NCBI GenBank assembly: GCA_964291545.2
Contig: OZ219861.1
Location: 682,001-746,000 of the forward strand
Source: G963667675 sp964291545
GTDB lineage: Bacteria > Chloroflexota > Dehalococcoidia > Lucifugimonadales > UBA3495
DNA length: 64,000 nucleotides
Reading direction: 5' to 3'
In this document: positions 50,294-59,145 of the stretch, piece by piece
How the letters are laid out: each line of letters begins with the position of its first letter
Numbering within the stretch: the first letter of the stretch is position 1
Notes under the pieces: generated by a model
Told to the model about the DNA's origin: nothing
The model's input: only the letters and a program-made list of their open reading frames with translations
Database searches by the model: none
Made by a program: the position numbers and the translations under genes

Positions 50294-52699
50294 ATGAAAG
50301 TACCCCTTTCCTGGCTGCGCGACTACGTGGACGTGGACCTGCCAGTTGACGAGCTTGCCCACCGCCTGACCATGGCCGGCGTTGAGGCCGGCGAGATTCA
50401 CCGCATCGGCGACTGGGGTGACTGCCTGCTGGTGGGCCAGGTGACGGCCATCCGGCCCCATCCCCAGGCCGACCGCCTCAGGCTGTGCCAGGTAACCACC
50501 GGCAGCGAAGAGGTGGAGGTGGTGTGCGGCGCGCCCAACGTGGACGCCGGGCATAAGATATGCTTCGCCAGGCCGGGCGCCCGGCTGTTCAACCCCCATA
50601 GCGGGGCCAAGGAGCCCCTGAAGCCGGCCCGCATCCGCGGCGTGGTGTCGGAAGGCATGATCTGCTCGGAGCTGGAGTTGGGCATGGGAGACGACCACAC
50701 GGGGATAATCGTCCTCCCCGACGACGCCCCGCTGGGCGCTCCCCTGGACGGCTACCTGGGCGACACCATCCTGGAATTGGAACTGACGCCCAACCGGCTG
50801 GACTGCTTCTCGCTGCTGGGCGTGGCCCGCGAGGTGGCCGCTCTCACCGGGGCGGTCGCGAGGGAGCCGGAAATCAGCTACCCGGAAGTCGGCCCCGCAA
50901 TCTCCGAAGAGGTGTCCATAAGCATAGCCGACCCGGACCTTTGCGGCCGCTACACCGCCAGCCTCATCAAGGACCTGAAAGTCGGACCGTCGCCGGACTG
51001 GCTCCAGGACAAGCTGACCAAAGCCGGGCTGCGGCCCATCAATAACGTGGTGGACGTGACCAACTACGTAATGCTGGAGTACAACCAGCCCCTCCACGCC
51101 TTCGATTACCACCGGCTCAAGGACCGGACTATCATCGTCCGGCGGGCCCGCGCCGGGGAGACCCTGGTGACGTTGGACGGCGTGGAGCGCAAACTGACCA
51201 CCGAGTCGCTGGTGATCGCCGACGCCAACGACGCCATCGGCTTGGGCGGGGTCATCGGCGGGGCCAACAGCGAGATCGGCGTCGAGACCACCGCCGTGCT
51301 GCTTGAGTCGGCCAACTTCGACCCGCTCAACAACCGTCAGACCGCCAGGAGCCTGGGACTGCGCACCGACGCTACCCTGCGATTTGAGAAGGGATTGCGG
51401 CCGGAGCTTGCGCCCATTGCCCTGCGCCGGGCAACCCAGCTAATACAGCAGGTGGCGGGCGGCGCCGTGGCCAAGGGAATCATCGACGTGTTCCCCGGCG
51501 GCCGGGACTTGCCCGAGTCCGTCAAGCTGACCACCCGGCGCTTGAAAAAGGTGCTGGGCATGGACGTAGACTTGGACACTGTGGAGCGGGTGCTGCGGTC
51601 CCTGGGTTTCGAGACTCAACGGCTGGACTTCGAGAGTGTAGAGGTTGCGATACCCTACTGGCGGAGCGACGTCGCCATAGAAGACGACCTGGTCGAAGAG
51701 GTGGTGCGGATCCTGGGATACGATTCAGTGCCCGTGGCCATGCTGTCTACTCCAATTCCATACCAGCAGCCGGACCCCGGGCGGCGGCTGGCGGAAGCGG
51801 TGAAGGACGCGCTGGCGTCCAGCGGAATCCAAGAAGTCATCAGCTACCCGCTGGTCAACCCGGACGACCTGGCCCAAGTGGGCGCCAACGGCGGGGCCGA
51901 CGCCTATCTCACCGTTGCCAACCCCCTGAACTCCGAAGAGAATAGCCTGCGCACTTCGCTGCGGCCCAGCCTGCTGAGGACACTGGCGGCCAACCAGGGG
52001 CACGGCGAGGGCCCCTTTCGCCTGTTCGAGTTGGGCCGCGTGTTCCTGCCCCGGCCCGGCGAGCTTCCGAAGGAGCGGCAGATGGTGTGCGGCCTGCTGG
52101 CGGGGCACCGGTGGGAGCCGTCGTGGCTGGTGGAGAGCGAGTCCCTGGGCTTCTATGACGCCAAGGGCGTGGCCGACGGCCTGCTGCAACGTATTGGAAT
52201 CGATGCTGAATACACACCGGCCCAGGACCCTTTCCTGCACCCCGGACGAGGAGCTGCGATAGCGGCGGCGGGCGTGACGCTGGGCATCGTCGGGGAGCTG
52301 GACCCGGCCATCGCCGAGACGTTTGACGTGCGGGTTGAGCCGGTCGCGTTTTTCGAACTGCAAATGGACGCCCTGCTGGAAGCGCTTCCCACCGGGAGCC
52401 GGAGCTTCGTTCCTTTGGCCCGTTTCCCCTCGGCCACCCGGGACCTGGCCTTGGTGGTCCCCGAAGACGTGCCGGCGGGCAGGGTCCTCGACGTCATCAC
52501 CCGTCACCGGTTGGTGGAACACGCCGATTTGTTCGATATCTACTCCGGCGACAATGTCGCTGCTGGGACCAAGTCTCTCGCCTTTCACCTGTCTTTCCAG
52601 GCCAAGGACCGGACCTTGACCAACGAGGAGGTGGACCGTTCCCTGAACGGCCTGATGCGCACCCTGGAACGGGAGGTGCAGGCCTCGCTGCGGGCTTAA
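50294..52699 (+). CDS. pheT: Phenylalanyl-tRNA synthetase beta subunit
   Basis: An 801-residue structural/editing subunit. N-terminal MKVPLSWLRDYVDVDLPVDE, the OB-fold tRNA-binding domain (about 40-150, HPQADRLRLCQVTTG), the B3/B4 editing region (NVVDVTNYVMLEYNQPLHAF), the B5 domain, the catalytic-like core (YPLVNPDDLAQVG) and the C-terminal ferredoxin-like anticodon domain starting FPSATRDLALVVPEDVPAGR. Full length for the family. moeA follows after 18 bases, likely in the same transcript. Confidence 0.97.
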   Translation: MKVPLSWLRDYVDVDLPVDELAHRLTMAGVEAGEIHRIGDWGDCLLVGQVTAIRPHPQADRLRLCQVTTGSEEVEVVCGAPNVDAGHKICFARPGARLFNPHSGAKEPLKPARIRGVVSEGMICSELELGMGDDHTGIIVLPDDAPLGAPLDGYLGDTILELELTPNRLDCFSLLGVAREVAALTGAVAREPEISYPEVGPAISEEVSISIADPDLCGRYTASLIKDLKVGPSPDWLQDKLTKAGLRPINNVVDVTNYVMLEYNQPLHAFDYHRLKDRTIIVRRARAGETLVTLDGVERKLTTESLVIADANDAIGLGGVIGGANSEIGVETTAVLLESANFDPLNNRQTARSLGLRTDATLRFEKGLRPELAPIALRRATQLIQQVAGGAVAKGIIDVFPGGRDLPESVKLTTRRLKKVLGMDVDLDTVERVLRSLGFETQRLDFESVEVAIPYWRSDVAIEDDLVEEVVRILGYDSVPVAMLSTPIPYQQPDPGRRLAEAVKDALASSGIQEVISYPLVNPDDLAQVGANGGADAYLTVANPLNSEENSLRTSLRPSLLRTLAANQGHGEGPFRLFELGRVFLPRPGELPKERQMVCGLLAGHRWEPSWLVESESLGFYDAKGVADGLLQRIGIDAEYTPAQDPFLHPGRGAAIAAAGVTLGIVGELDPAIAETFDVRVEPVAFFELQMDALLEALPTGSRSFVPLARFPSATRDLALVVPEDVPAGRVLDVITRHRLVEHADLFDIYSGDNVAAGTKSLAFHLSFQAKDRTLTNEEVDRSLNGLMRTLEREVQASLRA

Positions 52700-52717
52700 C
52701 GCAGGGGAGGGCAACGT

Positions 52718-54046
52718 ATGACAGCACACACTCATAGACACACAGCCCGCCACGAGCACGGCCACCGGCACGTGGGGCAGGACATGCTGAGCGTGGAAGA
52801 CGCCTACGAGCGCATCATGGCCAGCTTCACCCCGCTGGAACCGGTGTCCACTCCAATCCTGGAAGCCCTGGGCCATGCCTTGGCCGAAGACGTCAGGTCC
52901 CCTCACGACATCCCCCCCATGGCCAACTCGGGCATGGACGGCTATGCGGTGCAGGGCGACGACATCGTCGGGGCCTCCCCCGGCGACCCGCGGCAGCTTA
53001 AGGTCATCGGCCTGGTGGCCGCCGGGCAGGTGCCGTCCCAGACCGTGCAGCCCGGCACCGCGGTGCGCATTATGACCGGCGCGCCGGTTCCCGACGGGGC
53101 CGACACCGTGGTGCCCTTCGAGGAGACCGATGAGGTGGAGCGCCGCAAGGCCGGAAGGCCCCTGGAAGAGGTGGCTATCATGGCCGCGCTGCCCCTTGGG
53201 GCCAACGTCCGGCCGGCGGGGGAAGACGTGGGCGAGGGCGAGCTGGTGCTGAAGGCCGGTACCGTAATTCGGCCGGCGGAGGTCGGAGTCCTGGCCTCTT
53301 TGGGGATGGAAACGGCCAAGGTTGCCCGTAAGCCGGTGGTGTCGATACTGGCCACCGGAGACGAACTGACGCCTATCGGCGCAGCCCTGGAGGGCGGCAA
53401 GATTTACGACAGCAACAGCTTCACAGTTGCCGCCTCGGTTATCGGCTGCGGCGGCATAGCCAAGACCCTGGGCATCGCCAAAGACGACCTGGGTGACCTG
53501 CACCGGAAATTGGAAGAGGCCGTCGACGCCGACCTGGTCATTACGTCTGCGGGCGTTTCCAAGGGCGACTACGACATCGTGAAAGACGTTCTCAACCAGC
53601 GGGGAGACATCAACTTCTGGTCGGTGCGCATGCGGCCGGCCAAGCCCCTGGCCTTTGGGCACTTAAACGGCCCCGACGGCAAGACGGTGCCCATGCTGGG
53701 GCTGCCCGGCAACCCGGTAAGCGCCATGGTGGCTTTTGAGATGTTCGCCCGCCCAGCCATCAGGACCATGCTGGGCCGCCGGCGGCTGTCCCGCCCCACG
53801 GTGGAGGGAGTGCTCACCGGGCCCATTCACAACTTCGACGGAAGAAGAGTGTACGCCCGGGTGGAGGTGACCAGGAAAGACGGCGTCTATTATGCGGCGC
53901 CCACCGGCCCGCAGGGATCGAACATTCTGACATCCATGTCCCGGGCCAATGGCCTGGCCATATGCCCCCACGACGCGCCCACAATGACCCAAGGAGAAAC
54001 GGTCCAGATCATTATGCTGGACTGGAACGAAGAGGTTGACGTATGA
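52718..54046 (+). CDS. moeA: Molybdopterin molybdotransferase MoeA with His-rich N-terminus
   Basis: A 442-residue enzyme inserting molybdenum into adenylylated molybdopterin. Family motifs: PMANSGMDGYAVQGDDI, VRIMTGAPVPDGADTVVPFE, SILATGDELTPIG, KIYDSNSFTVAA, TSAGVSKGDYDIVKDVL, FWSVRMRPAKPLAFG and MLGLPGNPVSAMVAFEMFAR. The first 20 residues contain eight histidines (HTHRHTARHEHGHRH), which could bind a metal ion. It supports oxyanion-dependent enzymes elsewhere in the genome. A four-base overlap couples it to the next gene. Confidence 0.93.
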   Translation: MTAHTHRHTARHEHGHRHVGQDMLSVEDAYERIMASFTPLEPVSTPILEALGHALAEDVRSPHDIPPMANSGMDGYAVQGDDIVGASPGDPRQLKVIGLVAAGQVPSQTVQPGTAVRIMTGAPVPDGADTVVPFEETDEVERRKAGRPLEEVAIMAALPLGANVRPAGEDVGEGELVLKAGTVIRPAEVGVLASLGMETAKVARKPVVSILATGDELTPIGAALEGGKIYDSNSFTVAASVIGCGGIAKTLGIAKDDLGDLHRKLEEAVDADLVITSAGVSKGDYDIVKDVLNQRGDINFWSVRMRPAKPLAFGHLNGPDGKTVPMLGLPGNPVSAMVAFEMFARPAIRTMLGRRRLSRPTVEGVLTGPIHNFDGRRVYARVEVTRKDGVYYAAPTGPQGSNILTSMSRANGLAICPHDAPTMTQGETVQIIMLDWNEEVDV

Positions 54047-54489
54047 CCACTGCTGAGTCCGAAGTTTCCCAGGAACCCACACTGGTGGCCCAGTACCAGA
54101 TCAGCTTCCCGCGGCTGGCCCAACTGAACCGGTCGGCGGTGACGTTGGTTGCCGGCCGACGCCCGGCGGCTTGCCCGTCTCTGCAGAAGCCGGACCAGGA
54201 ATTGCCTGAGGTCGCAAAGCTAGTGAGCGAGATCGCCAGGTACAGCAAGAATGACGAGGAATACATCAAGACCGAAATGCCGATTCAGGAGATCGTATTC
54301 CGGATACTGCTGAGGCAGCGCAACCGCCCCACGTATCTGAGCGACATACACTATGAGCTTACGGAGAAGTGGGCGACGCCGGTGCGTCCCATCACCATGA
54401 GCGAAGACACGCTGGGCAGGATCCTGGACGCGGATACCTACTACGGTTTCGTCAGGAAAGAAGCGGAACCCAAGAAGTCCAAGTCCTGA
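54043..54489 (+). CDS. Conserved hypothetical protein coupled to moeA
   Basis: Function not recognised. The 148 residues begin with a polar stretch, and the C-terminal half (IQEIVFRILLRQRNRPTYLS, then DIHYELTEKWATP and MSEDTLGRILDADTYYGF) looks helical, with alternating helices and a turn as in a winged-helix fold. That reading is a guess. The end is Lys-rich (EPKKSKS). ATG 54043 overlaps the moeA stop (ATGA). It may be a regulator or small partner and converges with rplT 40 bases away. Confidence 0.65.
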   Translation: MTTAESEVSQEPTLVAQYQISFPRLAQLNRSAVTLVAGRRPAACPSLQKPDQELPEVAKLVSEIARYSKNDEEYIKTEMPIQEIVFRILLRQRNRPTYLSDIHYELTEKWATPVRPITMSEDTLGRILDADTYYGFVRKEAEPKKSKS

Positions 54490-54528
54490 GCTTTCCGGGC
54501 TGGCTCGGACTTAGTCGGGAAGAGGGAG

Positions 54529-54888
54529 TCAGGCCCCGGCTTGCTCGGCGGCGATCCCTACCAGCTTCTGGAACGCGGCCTCATCCCGTACCGCCAGGTC
54601 GGCCAGGATCTTCCGGTCCAGCTCCACGCCGGCCTTCCTCAGGCCGTACATGAACCGGCTGTAGGTGATTCCCGACTTGCGGCATGCCGCCCCGATGCGG
54701 ACGATCCACAAACGCCTGAACTCGCCCTTGCGTTCCCGCCGGTGGCGATAGGCGTGGTCCCAGGCATGCAGCAGGGCTTCTTTGGCCCACTTGTAGTTGC
54801 GGTGAGAGGAAGCCTGGAATCCTCTAGCCGCCAGCAGCACCTTCTTGTGCCGCCGGTGCTTGGTGACTCCTCGTTTTACTCTAGGCAA
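54529..54888 (-). CDS. rplT: 50S ribosomal protein L20
   Basis: A 119-residue bL20, an early 23S rRNA binder. MPRVKRGVTKHRRHKKVLLA, RRERKGEFRRLWIVRIGAA and NAACRKSGITYSRFMYGLRK-like (ACRKSGITYSRFMYGLRKAG) segments cover the family. C-terminal EAAFQKLVGIAAEQ is normal. Last gene of infC-rpmI-rplT. In several phyla L20 represses its own operon by binding the leader. Confidence 0.97.
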   Translation of the reverse strand: MPRVKRGVTKHRRHKKVLLAARGFQASSHRNYKWAKEALLHAWDHAYRHRRERKGEFRRLWIVRIGAACRKSGITYSRFMYGLRKAGVELDRKILADLAVRDEAAFQKLVGIAAEQAGA

Positions 54889-54918
54889 TTTCTGGTCTCC
54901 GTGACAGGTGTTCTAGGG

Positions 54919-55116
54919 TTAACCGTAAGGGAGCAGCCGGCTAAAGCGGGGCACGTTGCTGCTGTCCACCAGCAGCTTCTGCGCGTACTTGCGAGTAACC
55001 TTGTTGGGCTTCTTACGCCTAAGGTGGCTGCTCATGCGCTTCCGCCGCATCAATTTCCCGGAGCCGGTAACGTGGATGCGGGCCTTGGCGCCCTTGTGGG
55101 TCTTAAGTTTTGGCAT
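54919..55116 (-). CDS. rpmI: 50S ribosomal protein L35
   Basis: A 65-residue bL35: MPKLKTHKGAKARIHVTGSG, LMRRKRMSSHLRRKKPNK, ending in VPRFSRLLPYG. Its ATG overlaps the end of infC by 14 bases, so translation is coupled. Separated from rplT by 30 bases. Confidence 0.97.
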   Translation of the reverse strand: MPKLKTHKGAKARIHVTGSGKLMRRKRMSSHLRRKKPNKVTRKYAQKLLVDSSNVPRFSRLLPYG

Positions 55117-55663
55117 CGGCTAAGTCTGCGGCCTTTTCCGTCTTCTCACCGCGTTGGGGGGTTGGCACCAGTATCATCGAAAGGGCTCTCCCCTCCAGCG
55201 CCGGCGGTTTCTCCAGTCGTACTTCGTCTTTAAGCTCGTCGGCTACGCGTTTCAGTACCGACAAACCCAGTTGTTGATGGGCCGCTTCTCTCCCTCGAAA
55301 TCTGACGGTCAACTTGACCTTGGAACCGTCGCTGATTAGCTCCCTGACCTTGCGGGTCTTGGAGTCCAGGTCGTGGGTCCCTATGTTGGGCCTAAACCGC
55401 ACTTCCCTCAGGTCAGTGCTTTTCTGACCCTTCTTGGACTCCCTCTCCTTCTTGGAACTGAGGTACCGCAGTTTTCCGTAGTCGAGCAGGCGGCATACTG
55501 GCGGGTCGGAGTTTGGCGCAACCTCGACCAGATCGATGTTGGCGTCTCGGGCGAGCTGCAGCGCTTGTCTTACGTCCATCACGCCCAGTTGCCCACCATC
55601 TTCGCCGATCACCCGAACCTGCGGAGATGAAATACGCTCGTTTACCCGGTACTGCCTGGCGAT
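55103..55663 (-). CDS. infC: Translation initiation factor IF-3, with non-canonical AUC start
   Basis: Keeps 30S subunits free and proofreads the start codon. With start at 55663 the 186-residue protein reads IARQYRVNERISSPQVRVIG and VMDVRQALQLARDANIDLVE, the standard IF-3 N-terminus, then VCRLLDYGKLRYLSSKKERE and the C-domain EVRFRPNIGTHDLDSKTRKV. The start codon is ATC, preceded by GGAGGAGAGGAGT as an ideal ribosome-binding site. No ATG, GTG or TTG lies between it and the upstream in-frame TAG. A start at the later ATC-GGC or ATG near 55612 would lose the conserved lead. IF-3 rejects such codons, so this is the classic autoregulation. Confidence 0.95.
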   Translation of the reverse strand: MARQYRVNERISSPQVRVIGEDGGQLGVMDVRQALQLARDANIDLVEVAPNSDPPVCRLLDYGKLRYLSSKKERESKKGQKSTDLREVRFRPNIGTHDLDSKTRKVRELISDGSKVKLTVRFRGREAAHQQLGLSVLKRVADELKDEVRLEKPPALEGRALSMILVPTPQRGEKTEKAADLADAKT

Positions 55664-55714
55664 ACTCCTCTCCTCCGGTTGAATCCTCAGAAAACCACGA
55701 TTTATGAAGGCGTT

Positions 55715-55743
55715 ACTCTATCATAAGGCCCTCTCAGCGTCAA
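55715..55743 (-). promoter_or_regulatory. Predicted infC-rpmI-rplT promoter
   Basis: Minus strand TTGACG (55743-55738), a 17-base spacer and TAGAGT (55720-55715). The leader is about 45 bases and is very purine-rich near the start codon. Confidence 0.5.
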
Positions 55744-55818
55744 TCAGATTCTGAGGGCCCGGCCTCGCTTTCGTTCATCTTTAGATCATGTCTCGCCACT
55801 CGGCGGGGACCACCCTCC

Positions 55819-56694
55819 CTAAGAAGCCTGGAAGTCCTGGTCCAGCTTGCGCAGGAACTGCTCTATGTTGGGAGACAGAGACGGCGGCGGGACCTCTCCC
55901 TTCTCCTGCTTGTCGTACCGCTCTTCCAGGCGTTCCAGCAGCGAAGAGACCTCGGACGTCGTCCCCACAATGTTCCGCAGGGAATCGTATTGCTGGAGGC
56001 CTCGCTCCCGGTCCATCAGCCGTTTGGGAAACTGGTACAGGTTGCAGAGAATCTCGGTCAGCCTGGCAGCGCCGGCGTAGTCTTCTTCCACCTGGAAGTA
56101 CTGTGGCAGGTGCACTATGAAGGTCCTCGTGTCGATACCCATCTCTCCCGCCTGCATGGAAATCAGCTGGGTAATGGACGTTGGTCCTTCATAGTCGCTG
56201 GGGCGGGCCCCGGTCAGGCTGTATTCTTCCTCGGCAGCGGACTCGCCGCCGGTGCCGGACACCAACAGGGGCCTGGTATGCGGCACCATGTCGTACATGG
56301 CGCCGACCACGTTGTACCGCCTGACACCGAAGTATTTCAGCACTTCCAGCACCGACTCGGTATAGTCCTCTCCAAATGCGTGGGGCTCCAGCAGGTGCAG
56401 GAGAATAATGTCGGCGGCGTCTTCCCGGCGGGCGCACCTGATTACCGTGTTGGGAATGGAAAACTCCCGCTGCCCGTGGTTCATGTATGAGCGGGGCCGG
56501 TAGCGGGTGAAATCGTAGAAACGCCCAGGCCGGGGCAAACGTCCCACCTCCTGGGCCCGTAGGTGCCTCTCCACCCGGCTCAGGCTCAAGGTCCCCACGT
56601 TGCCCACGTCGATCCAGGGCCGGAGCACCGCCAGGACGTGGGGGTCTTCCAATTCCGGGACCGGCTCGATGATCTCAAATTCGCCCAGCTTCAT
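55819..56694 (-). CDS. PAC2-family (proteasome assembly chaperone-like) protein
   Basis: A 291-residue protein of the PAC2 family, bacterial relatives of eukaryotic and archaeal proteasome assembly chaperones with unclear function. Seen: MKLGEFEIIEPVPELEDPHV, PWIDVGNVGTLSLSRVERHL, and DFTRYRPRSY, then VLKYFGVRRYNVVGAMYDMVPH in pieces. The C-terminal helical end (SLLERLEERYDKQEKGE and FLRKLDQDFQAS) is coiled-coil-like. ATG 56694 is chosen on family start. The frame extends to 56787. No proteasome genes are in the window. Confidence 0.82.
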   Translation of the reverse strand: MKLGEFEIIEPVPELEDPHVLAVLRPWIDVGNVGTLSLSRVERHLRAQEVGRLPRPGRFYDFTRYRPRSYMNHGQREFSIPNTVIRCARREDAADIILLHLLEPHAFGEDYTESVLEVLKYFGVRRYNVVGAMYDMVPHTRPLLVSGTGGESAAEEEYSLTGARPSDYEGPTSITQLISMQAGEMGIDTRTFIVHLPQYFQVEEDYAGAARLTEILCNLYQFPKRLMDRERGLQQYDSLRNIVGTTSEVSSLLERLEERYDKQEKGEVPPPSLSPNIEQFLRKLDQDFQAS

Positions 56695-56855
56695 ATTTAC
56701 AGTTTGACAGTCCACTGTGCCGTTTACAAGCAAAGCCATGCACGGGGAATCACCATTTTGGCGCCGCCCGATTTTGTCCTGTACCAATCCGGCCGAAGCC
56801 TGAGGTGCGTACCAATACGCGAAAAGATGGGATTTTGGTATGATGCTCCATAGTC

Positions 56856-57419
56856 ATGTTGCGGATTCAAGTATCCTTGGCCCTGGCGGCCGCAATTCTT
56901 CTGGCAGCCTGCGGGGGAGCCTCCTCGTCGTCGACCGACGCTCCCGAAGCGGGCGCCGGCGAGGCGCCCCTATGGAAGTACGTCAACAGCGGATGGGTGT
57001 ACCCGGACGTTTCGGACGACCTGCAGGTGTTCAGCGAGGAACTGAAGGTGTTCGTCATCACCAGCCAGGACGAGCTCGACGCCTTCCAGCAGGGATTCAC
57101 CACCAAGCGGACGTTGGGAACAACCACCAGCCTGGGAAGGATCGACCTCCCCAATTCAATACTGCTGGCCGCCTATTACCTGTGGCGTCCCTTCCAAGGG
57201 GACCCGCTGTCGGTGGAAGGCTTTTCCGTGGAGGGCAACCGCGCCGTCGTCCTGCTGGAACTGGACGATTCGCCCCAGGGCAAGGAATACCCCTACCTGC
57301 TGGCTCCGATGGTCATGGTGGCCGTCGACCGCGCTCAATTTCCGGCGGGAGAGACGCTGGACTTCGTCTTTCACCTGAACGGGGAGCCCCACACCACCGT
57401 GGCCGCCACTGTGGAATAA
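56856..57419 (+). CDS. Putative lipoprotein of unknown function
   Basis: A 187-residue exported protein: signal MLRIQVSLALAAAILLAACG with lipobox LAAC, then a Ser/Ala/Glu linker and a beta-rich domain (WKYVNSGWVYPDVSDDLQVF, ITSQDELDAFQQGF, VVLLELDDSPQGKEYPYLLA, FVFHLNGEPHTTVAATVE). No enzyme motif is visible. It resembles small 'protease-complex-like' or DUF-type lipoproteins, but I cannot name a family. It stands divergent from the PAC2 gene, with a TATGAT (56839-56844) just before it as a possible -10. Confidence 0.7.
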   Translation: MLRIQVSLALAAAILLAACGGASSSSTDAPEAGAGEAPLWKYVNSGWVYPDVSDDLQVFSEELKVFVITSQDELDAFQQGFTTKRTLGTTTSLGRIDLPNSILLAAYYLWRPFQGDPLSVEGFSVEGNRAVVLLELDDSPQGKEYPYLLAPMVMVAVDRAQFPAGETLDFVFHLNGEPHTTVAATVE

Positions 57420-57429
57420 GCGCAGCGCC

Positions 57430-58611
57430 TCAGCACTCTCCCATGTCGCCAAACATGTCGTCTCGCCAGGCGACGGCCCCGTCCCGCACCGTTAGGTAGG
57501 GCGACAGCCTCATTTCTCCCCGCACCGTGTGCCCGGCCATGTCCTGCCAGGCGAAACGGCCTTCCCGCATTTCGAAGACCGCGGCGTCGCCGGCCATGCC
57601 CGGGGCCAGGGACCCCAACGACTCCTGCAGGCCCAGGACCCGCGCCGGCCTGCACGTAGCCGCGGCTACGGCGTCCTGCAGGGGCAGCCCAAGGGCGTGG
57701 AACTTGCTGACCAGGTCGTTCATCAGGTAAACGGTGCGGTCGGGAGGGTGGTCGTGAATATCCGTGCTTATGGTGTCCGGGGCAAGCCCCTGCTCCAGCG
57801 CGGCTTTGACGACTTCGACGTCGCAGTGGACGCCGGCATGGGCCACGTCCATGACCACGCCCCTCTCGGCGGCGCGGCGGACCTCCGGGCGCACCTTCCC
57901 CACCCCGTCCAGCATGGACTCGGGGTTGCCGTTGAAAGCGTGGGTTGCTATGTCCCCCGGCCCCAGGTATTCCAGGACCTCCGGCAAGGGAATGGGCGTT
58001 CCGCTGACGTGGACCATCAAGAGGCTGCCAGATTTATCGGCGGCCTCTCGGGCGGCTTTCATGGCGTCGTGAGCGTTCCAGCGGGCCACGGCGTTGAAAT
58101 GCATGCGCACCTTGACCCCCAATAAGAAGCCCGGATTCTGCTTGATGGCCTCCGCCGTCTGATCGACGTCGATTACCCTCATGTCGTGAAGGCCGCCGCC
58201 CAAAATCCTGTTTAGCGCCAAGCCCCCGGCCCCGATGTGGAGAAAGGCCAGCAACCGGGTGCGGTGGGCGGGGAACACGTAGTCGCGCATGGCCCGGTAG
58301 TTGAGAAACCCGGCGGTCCCGGCGTCGACGCCGGTAGTCGCCCCGGCAGGCAGGCACTTCTGGTCGGCGTGGACTGCCGACCCCGCGCCGCCGTGGTAGA
58401 AGTGGCCGTGCAGGTCGATAAGGCCTGGAGTAACCAGCTTTCCGGACACGTCGACGGACGCTGCGGCCGAAGCGGGGTCGATGCGGTCAGCCACCTGGGC
58501 CACCGCGCCGTCCTTAAAAGCGACGTCCCGGCGGTCGTGGACGCCTCGGGCCGGGTCCAGGAGGGTCCCACCGGTCAACGCCAGATCGTAGGCGGGAGTG
58601 TCGTCGGCCAT
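57430..58611 (-). CDS. Amidohydrolase/deacetylase-family metallohydrolase (dihydroorotase-like)
   Basis: A 393-residue amidohydrolase-superfamily enzyme. Typical beta-sandwich start TGGTLLDPARGVHDRRDVAF, then TPGLIDLHGHFYHGG (first metal motif, H-x-H), GVKVRMHF (the Lys normally carbamylated), LLMVHVSGTP and MDVAHAGVHCDV (His ligands), and TISTDIHDHPPDRT with the Asp. End LGSLAPGMAGDAAVF is the second sandwich half. Probably hydrolyses a cyclic amide or N-acyl group; substrate unknown. First on the plus coordinate of a three-gene minus-strand run with two conserved hypotheticals (58618-59064 just 6 bases away, then 59146-59916). Confidence 0.88.
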   Translation of the reverse strand: MADDTPAYDLALTGGTLLDPARGVHDRRDVAFKDGAVAQVADRIDPASAAASVDVSGKLVTPGLIDLHGHFYHGGAGSAVHADQKCLPAGATTGVDAGTAGFLNYRAMRDYVFPAHRTRLLAFLHIGAGGLALNRILGGGLHDMRVIDVDQTAEAIKQNPGFLLGVKVRMHFNAVARWNAHDAMKAAREAADKSGSLLMVHVSGTPIPLPEVLEYLGPGDIATHAFNGNPESMLDGVGKVRPEVRRAAERGVVMDVAHAGVHCDVEVVKAALEQGLAPDTISTDIHDHPPDRTVYLMNDLVSKFHALGLPLQDAVAAATCRPARVLGLQESLGSLAPGMAGDAAVFEMREGRFAWQDMAGHTVRGEMRLSPYLTVRDGAVAWRDDMFGDMGEC

Positions 58612-58617
58612 GGCGGG

Positions 58618-59064
58618 TTAAGGAGCTTCGTCCTCGGGTGACGCGTATTCCAGGCGGCGTAACCGGGGGTAGACCATCTCCTTTGGCGATTCCAGGTCGT
58701 CGTCGGATATGTCGGGAGACGGGTCCACGGGGCGGGAGCCCCATTTCTTGAGCGCCTGCTGCACCAGCCTCCGGACCACCTGGGGCGACCTACCCTCCAA
58801 TCTCCCCAACTGGTAGGCCAAAGTAACGGCAAGCTGGTTCCGGGTGATCTCGTCGAAAGCCTCGGGCTCCGTGAGGTCCTCGGGCATACTGCCGCACTGC
58901 TCCAGGAAGTCGTCGAGCACCTGGCCGATGACGTCGGGAACGCCGCCCAGTTGAATCTCGGTCATGTACCCGGTCAGCTTGTCGGCCAGCTCGATGATGC
59001 CCTGGTCCGGCAGCACCAGGCCTTCCAGGTCCAACCCCTCGGAGTTAGGCCGGTCGCCGGTCAT
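58618..59064 (-). CDS. Conserved hypothetical protein
   Basis: 148 residues, acidic, no recognised family. Contains LDDFLEQCGSMPEDLTEPEA and FDEITRNQLAVTLAYQLGRL, then a helix RSPQVVRRLVQQALKKWGSR. The ends are disordered-looking with SPDISDDDLESPKEM. It sits 6 bases before the metallohydrolase start, suggesting translational coupling. An adaptor role is possible but unsupported. Confidence 0.6.
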   Translation of the reverse strand: MTGDRPNSEGLDLEGLVLPDQGIIELADKLTGYMTEIQLGGVPDVIGQVLDDFLEQCGSMPEDLTEPEAFDEITRNQLAVTLAYQLGRLEGRSPQVVRRLVQQALKKWGSRPVDPSPDISDDDLESPKEMVYPRLRRLEYASPEDEAP

Positions 59065-59145
59065 CTGCCGACCCCTGCTCGCAAGACCGCGCGGGCGGCA
59101 AGGGCCCGCGCCGTCGGTAGCTGCAAAGTAGCTTTGGCAGCCACT

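Noticed and set aside
51725..53662. 645-codon minus-strand open frame opposite pheT and moeA
   Set aside because: Shadow of two confidently identified genes, without domain similarity.
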